A model generated the notes under the pieces. The model saw only the letters and a list, made by a program, of their open reading frames with translations, ran no database searches and had not been told where the DNA came from. This document shows positions 1 through 5,692 of a DNA stretch of 6,064 nucleotides, piece by piece; the stretch's first letter is position 1; each line of letters starts with the position of its first letter. The position numbers and the translations under genes were made by a program. Source of the stretch: JBMNUL01 sp050946255 (lineage in GTDB: Bacteria; Actinomycetota; Coriobacteriia; Coriobacteriales; CADBOM01); NCBI GenBank assembly GCA_050946255.1, contig JBMNUL010000159.1, positions 1-6,064 on the forward strand. Reading direction: 5' to 3'.

Positions 1-126
1 TGACGCCTTCGGTTGCGTCTCGGTGTCACCGTGTTCGTAGGGGGAAGTCCGATTGGCGAGGCTGATGGGATTCCAGTCGGATTTACTCCCGTGCTTGTAG
101 AGAAACTTAAGCTGGATTTGCCCGCG

Positions 127-1155
127 CTAGATTTCCCAATCCTCGAATTTTTTGTCTGTGGTCCTGATCTGCACCTCTTGATTGGCCAAGCTGACCCTGG
201 AGTTCTTGGGAGTGGATTCCGTGACGAACGCGCTTCCCGAAATCACGGTTCCCTCTCCGATAACGGTGTCCCCGCCTAGTACGCTGGCGTTGGAGTAGAT
301 CGTGACATTGTCCTCGACGGTTGGGTGGCGTTTGACCCCGCGTAGTCTCTGACCAGCTCTCGTGGACAGTGCTCCGAGGGTCACGCCCTGATAGATCTTC
401 ACGTGGTTCCCGATCTCGCATGTCTCTCCGATGACGACTCCGGTTGCGTGGTCGATGAAGAAGTACTCGCCGATCTTGGCGCCGGGGTTGATATCCACAC
501 CGGTCTGGCCGTGCGCGTACTCCGACATGATCCTGGGAATCAGCGGCACGCCCAAGACGCATAGCTCGTGCGCGATCCTATAGACGAATATCGCGAAGAA
601 CCCTGGGTAGGAGAAGATGATCTCCTCGCGGCTGCTGGCCGCAGGGTCTCCATCGAAAGCGGCCTCGACGTCCTTGAAGAGTATTTCCTGCAGCTCCGGA
701 ATCTTGTAGAAGAAGTCGGAGCAGATATTGCTGGTATGCTTCTCCACCTCATCTAGGTCCGCGCCCTTGCCCTCTTCGAAGAGCAGGGCGTTCTTCACCT
801 CTTCATGGAGGGACTTCTCGATTTCAGTGAGCGTGTACCCGATGAAGAACTTCGGTCCCGCTCCGCAAGGGCCCTCGTCTCCGAAATATCCTGGGAACAG
901 CAACCGCCTCAGGTTCAGGACCACCCCGATGATCTTCTCCCTGTTCGGGAAGTGCCTGTCCGGGTCGTTGAAGGAGATGAGCTCCTTGTCATAGTTGTCG
1001 GCGATCTTGTCGACTATGTCGTTGACCTTGTCATTGAACATCTCTGCCCCCATCTCGTTGCAGCGCTGGAAACACAGGTTCGTCATGTCTTCCGCAGACA
1101 TTTTCGGTTCCGAGCCAAATTTGTCTCCGAGCTTCTTTTGCCATAAGTCTACCAT
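127..1155 (-). CDS. cysE: Serine O-acetyltransferase, long EpsC type
   Basis: Transfers acetyl from acetyl-CoA to L-serine, giving O-acetylserine for cysteine synthesis in the cytoplasm. The 342-residue product has a long helical N-terminal region (about 1-200) and a C-terminal left-handed beta-helix of hexapeptide repeats (about 215-320). The segment DINPGAKIG (221-229) followed by DHATGVVIGE (235-244) matches the CysE active site. Asp221 and His236 have the same 15-residue spacing as the catalytic Asp/His pair of E. coli CysE, and RHPTVEDNV (276-284) is the usual later turn. The extended N-terminus (for example LRRLLFPGYFG, 82-92) is typical of the EpsC-like group rather than short bacterial CysE. 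The ATG at 1155 is chosen because an in-frame TAA lies directly before it. No Shine-Dalgarno is visible there, so initiation may be leaderless or coupled to a small upstream frame. The stop is TAG. No cysK is visible within the window. Confidence 0.93.
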   Translation of the reverse strand: MVDLWQKKLGDKFGSEPKMSAEDMTNLCFQRCNEMGAEMFNDKVNDIVDKIADNYDKELISFNDPDRHFPNREKIIGVVLNLRRLLFPGYFGDEGPCGAGPKFFIGYTLTEIEKSLHEEVKNALLFEEGKGADLDEVEKHTSNICSDFFYKIPELQEILFKDVEAAFDGDPAASSREEIIFSYPGFFAIFVYRIAHELCVLGVPLIPRIMSEYAHGQTGVDINPGAKIGEYFFIDHATGVVIGETCEIGNHVKIYQGVTLGALSTRAGQRLRGVKRHPTVEDNVTIYSNASVLGGDTVIGEGTVISGSAFVTESTPKNSRVSLANQEVQIRTTDKKFEDWEI

Positions 1156-1186
1156 TTAAATAGGAATTGAGAATACCCCAAAGCGA

Positions 1187-1282
1187 TTATGTTGGGAGAT
1201 TGAAAGGTGAAGGTGAGATTTTCGGATGCCTATCTCTATCATCTGCGAAAGCTTTCCAGTTGACGTGAGGACCTTCTGGCAT
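1187..1282 (-). CDS. Candidate small ORF / leader peptide upstream of cysE (31 aa)
   Basis: This minus-strand frame starts with ATG at 1282 and ends with TAA at 1187-1189, encoding 31 residues beginning MPEGPHVNWKAF and ending SPFNLPT. The product is hydrophilic and proline-rich, with no cysteine, no membrane segment and no family I recognise. Its support is the start context: AAGGAGG lies seven bases before the ATG, which is full complementarity at ideal spacing. Its stop lies 31 bases upstream of the cysE ATG, a gene with no Shine-Dalgarno of its own, so a leader or coupling role is possible. The lack of cysteine codons argues against classic attenuation by cysteine supply. It could equally be a chance match in non-coding DNA. 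Confidence 0.3.
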   Translation of the reverse strand: MPEGPHVNWKAFADDRDRHPKISPSPFNLPT

Positions 1283-1289
1283 ATGACAA

Positions 1290-1296
1290 CCTCCTT
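1290..1296 (-). promoter_or_regulatory. Strong Shine-Dalgarno ahead of the small ORF
   Basis: The minus strand reads AAGGAGG, a seven-base match to the anti-Shine-Dalgarno of 16S rRNA, followed by a seven-base spacer and ATG. I found no stronger Shine-Dalgarno match in the window. It does not serve an annotated gene, which is why the short downstream frame is listed. Confidence 0.4.
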
Positions 1297-1529
1297 GCAG
1301 ATGCGAGGTTCCCTGGCCCTATGTGGCGGCCCTGTGGAAAATGAGGTGCCCTTCTGCCCTATAATCTTTTCCAGTTGGGAAGATGAATCCGCCGATGTTG
1401 GATTTCCTCTCTCCGGATCGACCCAAAGGGTTCTGCCCAAAAGGATCTTGTGGTTTTGATGCTGGCAGTCAATCGAGAATCTGCCGCTTGATGTTTCCTG
1501 CGGTATTGCAATTGTTGTTAAGGGGCACG

Positions 1530-3401
1530 ATGGCTTTTCTGCCAATCAACATGGACGAGGTGCGGGAACGCGGATGGGATGGCGTGGATTTCGTCTACGT
1601 CTGCGGTGACGCGTATGTCGATCACCCTTCATTCGGCTCGGCTATCATCTCCAGACTCCTGGAAGCCAACGGGTACAGGGTGGGGATGATTTGCCAGCCA
1701 GATTGGCGAGATCCCAACAGCGTGTGCGTTTTCGGAGAGCCCCGGCTCGGGTTTCTCGTCTCCGCAGGCAACATGGACTCCATGGTCAACCGCTACACCG
1801 TGGCCAAGAAGCCCCGCTCCAAAGACAACTACTCGCCTGGTGGGAAGGTCGGTCTCAGGCCCGATCATGCCTGCGTGGTGTATGGCAACCTCATAAGGCG
1901 CACGTTCAAGCACACCCCTATCATTCTCGGGGGAATCGAGGCGAGCCTTCGCCGTCTTGCCCATTACGACTATTGGTCGGACAGTCTCAAGCGTTCGATA
2001 TTGATGGATTCGGGAGCCAACCTCATATCCTATGGAATGGGGGAGTCCTCGATCATACAGATCGCCGACTCGCTTGCCGCCGGCATAGCAGTCGATGACA
2101 TCACTTTCGTGCCCGGCACGGTCTACCACTGCCGCTCCTTCGAGCATGTGCCAGATCCGGTGATCCTCCCAACGTTTCAGCAGATGTGTGCAGACAAGAG
2201 CCTTTACGCGAAGAGCTTTGGGATGCAGCTGAAGGAGCTGAACCCTTATTCGGGACGTCCTTTGGTCGAGGAGTACCCACACGATGTGTTCGTGGTGCAG
2301 AATCCTCCAGCTCCTCCGCTTTCAACGGAGCAGATGGACATGGTCTACGGGCTGGGTTTCGAGCGGAGATGGCACCCGTCGTATGACTCTCTTGGAGGCG
2401 TTCCAGCGTTGTCCGAGGTCAAGTTCTCGATAACATGCAACAGGGGATGCATCGGCGATTGCTCATTCTGCGCCCTCAACTTTCACCAGGGAAGGATCGT
2501 TCAGAGCAGAAGCGTCGAGTCTGTCGTGGCCGAGGCCGAGCTCATGACGCAGGATCCGGACTTCAAGGGCTACATCAACGACATAGGCGGTCCCACTGCG
2601 AATTTCCTCATCCCAGCATGTGAGCAGCAGCTCAAACGCGGGGCTTGCCCCAACAGGCGCTGCCTATCTCCAAAACCCTGTGGGAATCTTGAGGTGTCGC
2701 ATGAGAAATATCTCGAGATGTTGAGGAAGGTAGAGCAGGTAGAGGGGGTTAAGAAGGTGTTCGTCCGGAGCGGCGTTCGTTACGATTATGCGATTCTCGA
2801 CGAAGACCACACCTTCATCCGCGAGCTTGCGAAGCGACATGTGAGCGGGCAGCTGAGACTTGCGCCTGAACATGTTTCAAAGAAAGTGCTCGACGTCATG
2901 GGCAAGCCTGGAATCGATGTCTACGAGAAGTTCGTGGGGGAATTCGAGGATGCCAGCCGCAGCGCTGGACTCGAGCAATATGCCATGCCGTATCTGATGT
3001 CCAGCCACCCGGGAAGCACGATGAAGGAGGCGGTGGAGCTCGCCGAGTACTGCCGCGATCTCGGTTTCAATCCCGAGCAGGTGCAGGATTTCTACCCTAC
3101 TCCCTCAACGGTTTCCACATGCATTTACTTCACGGGGCTAGACCCCCGCACGATGGAAGAGGTCTACTGCGCAAGGTCGCAACATGAGAAGGCTTTACAG
3201 AGAGCTCTGATCCAATATAGAAATCCCAAGAACCACGACCTTGTCGTGGAGGCACTGCTCAAGGCGGGACGTGGGGACCTCATCGGATATGGTCCAAAAT
3301 GTCTCGTGCGTCCGAAGAATCCTCACGGGAAAGGGAAGTCCGGATCGGGAAAGGGCACAAACAGAAGCGGTCGCAAGAGTCGTAGAGGCGGCAAACGATG
3401 A
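1530..3401 (+). CDS. ygiQ: YgiQ family radical SAM protein
   Basis: This is a 623-residue member of the YgiQ family (UPF0313), radical S-adenosylmethionine proteins whose substrate is not established. The N-terminal block starts FLPINMDEVRERGWDGVD and continues to GDAYVDHPSFG (26-36) and ICQPDW (54-59), all hallmarks of the family. GGIEASLRR is at 134-142. The radical SAM cluster motif is C307-IGD-C311-SF-C314 (C-x3-C-x2-C), followed by FHQGRIVQSRS (318-328). A second cysteine set, C373-x4-C378-x5-C384, lies about 60 residues later. The C-terminal part includes FYPTPST (521-527) and ends in a Lys/Arg/Gly/Ser-rich tail (about 599-623), a common feature of this family. I chose the ATG at 1530 because family similarity begins there. 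The same frame is open back to an ATG at 1383, but those 49 codons resemble nothing. Upstream AAGGGGC is only a weak ribosome binding site. The stop is TGA. The gene runs in the same direction as dapL, 116 bases ahead. Confidence 0.93.
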   Translation: MAFLPINMDEVRERGWDGVDFVYVCGDAYVDHPSFGSAIISRLLEANGYRVGMICQPDWRDPNSVCVFGEPRLGFLVSAGNMDSMVNRYTVAKKPRSKDNYSPGGKVGLRPDHACVVYGNLIRRTFKHTPIILGGIEASLRRLAHYDYWSDSLKRSILMDSGANLISYGMGESSIIQIADSLAAGIAVDDITFVPGTVYHCRSFEHVPDPVILPTFQQMCADKSLYAKSFGMQLKELNPYSGRPLVEEYPHDVFVVQNPPAPPLSTEQMDMVYGLGFERRWHPSYDSLGGVPALSEVKFSITCNRGCIGDCSFCALNFHQGRIVQSRSVESVVAEAELMTQDPDFKGYINDIGGPTANFLIPACEQQLKRGACPNRRCLSPKPCGNLEVSHEKYLEMLRKVEQVEGVKKVFVRSGVRYDYAILDEDHTFIRELAKRHVSGQLRLAPEHVSKKVLDVMGKPGIDVYEKFVGEFEDASRSAGLEQYAMPYLMSSHPGSTMKEAVELAEYCRDLGFNPEQVQDFYPTPSTVSTCIYFTGLDPRTMEEVYCARSQHEKALQRALIQYRNPKNHDLVVEALLKAGRGDLIGYGPKCLVRPKNPHGKGKSGSGKGTNRSGRKSRRGGKR

Positions 3402-3453
3402 GCTCCTTGCCGTTCGTCCAAATTCAATTTACAGTCTGGACATCTTGCATGTG

Positions 3454-3476
3454 TATAAGGTTTATGTTCATTTAAG
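3454..3476 (+). promoter_or_regulatory. TATA-like promoter region of dapL
   Basis: The 116-base gap before dapL contains a locally AT-rich stretch with TATAAGG (3454-3460), TTTATG (3461-3466) and TTTAAG (3471-3476). In an archaeon, a TATA element here would place the transcript start about 25 bases downstream and leave a short leader before the ATG at 3518. No convincing bacterial -35/-10 pair with 17-base spacing is visible. Which of the three AT-rich hexamers is used cannot be told from sequence alone. Confidence 0.35.
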
Positions 3477-3508
3477 ACTTCAACAGAGGCTCGTACATCA
3501 CGACTTGT

Positions 3509-3513
3509 GGAGG
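3509..3513 (+). promoter_or_regulatory. Ribosome binding site of dapL
   Basis: GGAGG lies four bases before the ATG at 3518. It supports this start for dapL and shows that the organism uses Shine-Dalgarno initiation for at least some genes. Confidence 0.6.
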
Positions 3514-3517
3514 GAAA

Positions 3518-4738
3518 ATGGCCAAGGTAAACGAGAACTACCAGAAACTTCCGGGGAGTTACCTATTCTCAGAGATCGCCAAGCGCACTGCCGAATACTC
3601 TGAAGCACACCCTGAGGCGAAGCTCATCAAGATGGGAATCGGGGACGTGACCCGCCCCCTTGCCCCAGCTGTCATAGAGGCCATGCACGCTGCCGTCGAT
3701 GACCTCTCCAGAGTCGAGACTTTCCATGGCTATGGACCTGAGCAGGGATACGACTTCCTCCGCGAGGTCATTGCAGAGAACGATTTCAAGGCACGCGGGG
3801 CCGACATTTCGGCTGACGAGATCTTCATCTCAGATGGCGCCAAGAGCGACACCGGAAACATCGGGGATATCTTGAGCATTGACAACAAAGTTGCAGTCTG
3901 CGACCCGGTTTATCCGGTCTACGTCGACACCAACGCTATGGCTGGTCGTGCTGGAGATTACGATGAGTCGAAGCAGGAGTGGACCAACATCTACTACATG
4001 CCCACGACCGCGGAGAATTCCTTCTCGCCGAAGATCCCGGATTGCAAGGTCGATGTCATCTACCTGTGCTCGCCCAACAACCCCACAGGAACGGTGCTCA
4101 ACGCCGAGCAGCTCAAGGCCTGGGTCGACTACGCCAACGCCAACGACTCCATCATCATGTTCGATGCGGCCTACGAGCGATTCATCTCCGAGCCAGGGGT
4201 GCCACACTCGATCTTCGAGGTCGAGGGCGCAAAGACCTGCGCGATCGAGTTCAGGTCTTTCTCGAAGACCGCGGGATTCACCGGCGCCAGATGCGGGTAC
4301 ACGGTGGTGCCCAAGGACCTTGTCCGCGATGGTCAAAGCCTCAACGCCATGTGGACCAGGAGGCAGACCACGAAGTTCAACGGCGCATCCTATGTGATCC
4401 AGCGTGGTGCTGCAGCTGTGTACACAGAAGAGGGCAAAAAGCAGATCGAGGCTACTCTCGACTACTACCGCAAAAACGCCAAGGTGATCAAGGAGGGGTT
4501 GGAGTCGGCTGGATTCACTGTTTATGGTGCGGTCAACAGCCCCTATGCATGGTGCAAGACCCCAGGGGACATGGAATCTTGGGATTTCTTCACGATGCTC
4601 TTGGAGAAGGCCAACGTCATCACCACCCCTGGAGCTGGATTCGGTCCAAGCGGCGAGGGTTACATCAGGCTCACCGCATTTGGTGATGCAGATGCAACAG
4701 TCGAGGCGATGGAGCGCGTGAGGAAGATAATGGCCTAG
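3518..4738 (+). CDS. dapL: LL-diaminopimelate aminotransferase
   Basis: This PLP enzyme of aminotransferase class I/II converts tetrahydrodipicolinate plus glutamate to LL-diaminopimelate in one step, bypassing the succinylase, acetylase and dehydrogenase routes to lysine. The 406-residue length is close to the roughly 410 usual for DapL. DapL-specific stretches include LPGSYLFSEIAKR (11-23), IKMGIGDVTRPLAPAVIEAM (37-56), GYGPEQGYDFLRE (71-83) and SDGAKSD (105-111). PLP-site residues are visible: Tyr132 in DPVYPVYVD, Asn187 in SPNNPTG, Asp216 in MFDAAYE, the Schiff-base Lys250 in SFSKTAGFTGARCGY, and Arg384 in GYIRLTAFG, which binds the substrate carboxylate. The start has a GGAGG four bases upstream. 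The stop is TAG. The gene faces the rubrerythrin locus across a convergent spacer. In an archaeon the product would serve lysine synthesis only; in a bacterium it would also feed cell-wall synthesis. Confidence 0.96.
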   Translation: MAKVNENYQKLPGSYLFSEIAKRTAEYSEAHPEAKLIKMGIGDVTRPLAPAVIEAMHAAVDDLSRVETFHGYGPEQGYDFLREVIAENDFKARGADISADEIFISDGAKSDTGNIGDILSIDNKVAVCDPVYPVYVDTNAMAGRAGDYDESKQEWTNIYYMPTTAENSFSPKIPDCKVDVIYLCSPNNPTGTVLNAEQLKAWVDYANANDSIIMFDAAYERFISEPGVPHSIFEVEGAKTCAIEFRSFSKTAGFTGARCGYTVVPKDLVRDGQSLNAMWTRRQTTKFNGASYVIQRGAAAVYTEEGKKQIEATLDYYRKNAKVIKEGLESAGFTVYGAVNSPYAWCKTPGDMESWDFFTMLLEKANVITTPGAGFGPSGEGYIRLTAFGDADATVEAMERVRKIMA

Positions 4739-5044
4739 GACTCGCGCATTTGCCCTGCTTTGCGCGTTGGCGAATCACGCATCGCGGCCTCGGCCCGGGG
4801 CAGCTTGGAGGGACAGGGAAATCCAGTATCTAGCCCCGTCGCGTCGGGTAAGTGACACGGCTGCGAATGTAATTGGAGGACCATGAAATGCCGCTTTTCC
4901 CAGGCTGAGCAAACGCCGCATCTCGAAGAATCAAGTGACATGAAAGAAGGACGCCACCCAACTGGATGGCGTCCTTCTAGTTTCGCAGGATTTCAGGACC
5001 TCCACTGGGTTTGCCAGGTGCGGAAGTCTTTGAAAAGCCGTCGA
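4739..5044. other. Convergent spacer between dapL and rubrerythrin
   Basis: This 306-base gap lies between two converging genes. It contains a perfect 12-bp stem-loop (4945-4978) and, just after the dapL stop, a small 6-bp hairpin (CGCGCA at 4743-4748 pairing with TGCGCG at 4761-4766), which is too weak and lacks a T-run. A GGAGG sits three bases before ATG at 4883 on the plus strand, but that frame runs through the stem-loop and then antisense through rubrerythrin, so it is not taken as a gene. I see no tRNA or other recognisable RNA gene. Confidence 0.7.
4945..4978 (-). terminator. Perfect 12-bp stem-loop, likely terminator
   Basis: AGAAGGACGCCA (4945-4956) pairs exactly with TGGCGTCCTTCT (4967-4978) around a 10-base loop. 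Read on the minus strand, it lies 66 bases beyond the rubrerythrin stop and its 3' arm runs into CTTCTTTCATG, a modest T-rich tail. On the plus strand the tail is TAGTTTCG, so it could also stop dapL transcripts, about 206 bases after that stop. In a bacterium this would be called a Rho-independent terminator with an imperfect T-tract. In an archaeon, where T-runs matter more than hairpins, it could instead be an mRNA 3'-end stabiliser. Confidence 0.6.
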
Positions 5045-5692
5045 TTAGTAGTTCTCGGCGTTGATCTCGAAGTAGCTCTGAGGATGACCGCAAACCGGGC
5101 AGACCTGGGGAGCACCGGTGCCGACCACGATATGTCCGCAGTTGCGGCAGACCCAAACCTTGACCTCGCTCTTGGCGAAGACCTCCTTCATCTCGACGTT
5201 CTTCAGGAGAGCACGATAACGCTCCTCATGATGCTTCTCGATCTCGCCGACCATGCGGAACTTGGCTGCCAGCTCGGGGAAGCCCTCCTTCTCTGCGGTC
5301 TCGGCAAAGCCAGGATACATATCGGTCCACTCGTAGTTCTCGCCCTCGGCAGCAGCGGTGAGGTTGGCAGCGGTATCTCCAATCCCATCGAGCTCCTTGA
5401 ACCACATCTTGGCATGCTCTTTCTCATTGTTGGCAGTCGTCTCGAAGATGCTGGCAATCTGCTCGAAGCCCTCTTTCCTCGCGGTGGATGCGAAGTAGGT
5501 GTACTTGTTGCGAGCCTGGGACTCACCAGCGAATGCTGCCTCAAGATTTTTCTCTGTCTGCGTTCCTGCGTACTTGTTAGCCACGATAACCTCCAAATTG
5601 TCTCCGGATACTCCACAGCGCGGGCATACAGGGGTCTGACCATCGGGAACCTCGAAAATCTCCCCGCAAACTTTGCAACGATACTTTACCAC
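5045..5692 (-). CDS. rbr: Rubrerythrin with N- and C-terminal rubredoxin domains (internal GTG start)
   Basis: This cytoplasmic non-haem iron protein typically reduces hydrogen peroxide in anaerobes. From GTG at 5692 the product is 215 residues. It starts VVKYRCKVCGEIFEVP, with a rubredoxin-type iron site of four cysteines (CKVC and CPRC, residues 6, 9, 23 and 26). The ferritin-like diiron domain follows: Glu57 in FAGESQARNKYTYF, Glu90 and His93 in NEKEHAK, Glu121 in NYEWTDMYP, and Glu152-x2-His155 in EIEKHHEERY. A second rubredoxin site (CRNC and CPVC, residues 182, 185, 198 and 201) ends the protein in HPQSYFEINAENY. The position matching Glu97 of Desulfovibrio rubrerythrin is Asp124 here. 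The GTG start is favoured by AGGAG seven bases upstream and by domain boundaries. ATG at 5725 (MAIEDIERR), behind GGTGAT at 12 bases, is an alternative start. Upstream, the frame is continuous with glutamate synthase. Confidence 0.8.
   Translation of the reverse strand: MVKYRCKVCGEIFEVPDGQTPVCPRCGVSGDNLEVIVANKYAGTQTEKNLEAAFAGESQARNKYTYFASTARKEGFEQIASIFETTANNEKEHAKMWFKELDGIGDTAANLTAAAEGENYEWTDMYPGFAETAEKEGFPELAAKFRMVGEIEKHHEERYRALLKNVEMKEVFAKSEVKVWVCRNCGHIVVGTGAPQVCPVCGHPQSYFEINAENY

Larger units (their letters stand above)
1156..1529. other. Divergent intergenic spacer between cysE and the YgiQ gene
   Basis: This 374-base spacer must hold the promoters of both divergent genes. I see no tRNA, no strong terminator hairpin and no long family-matching reading frame. 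Open frames crossing it on either strand give low-complexity or unfamiliar translations. What stands out is a perfect AAGGAGG on the minus strand (1290-1296) leading a 31-codon frame. There is also a 10-base direct repeat (TTTCCAGTTG at 1253-1262 and 1368-1377) that may be chance. ACATAAT on the minus strand, about 35 bases before cysE, is a weak TATA candidate. The sequence just before the YgiQ start (AAGGGGC, about 1520-1526) is at best a weak ribosome binding site. Confidence 0.7.

Noticed and set aside
2..31. Short inverted repeats at the left edge (GACGC/GCGTC and CGGTG-T-CACCG)
   Set aside because: Stems of five pairs each are too short to call a terminator or operator, and the region is cut by the window edge.
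1360..1365. TATAAT on the plus strand in the divergent spacer
   Set aside because: There is no suitable -35 element upstream and it lies 165 bases from the YgiQ start. A match to this hexamer alone is not enough.
1253..1377. Direct repeat TTTCCAGTTG, two copies 115 bases apart
   Set aside because: A 10-base repeat in a spacer of this size has an appreciable chance of arising randomly, and the flanks do not match.
1383..1529. 49-codon N-terminal extension of the YgiQ frame
   Set aside because: The frame is open but its translation matches nothing in the family. The conserved N-terminus begins right at the ATG at 1530, which is the usual family start.
1156..1545. 129-codon minus-strand frame ending directly before cysE
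   Set aside because: The translation looks non-coding, it overlaps the YgiQ start, and its stop is the TAA immediately before the cysE ATG. It only shows that cysE cannot extend upstream.
4743..4766. 6-bp hairpin just after the dapL stop
   Set aside because: The stem is short, the loop is 12 bases and no T-run follows, so it is not supported as a dapL terminator.
4735..4941. 68-codon minus-strand frame in the convergent spacer
   Set aside because: There is no ribosome binding site before its ATG, it starts just past the terminator-like stem-loop, and its sequence is unfamiliar.
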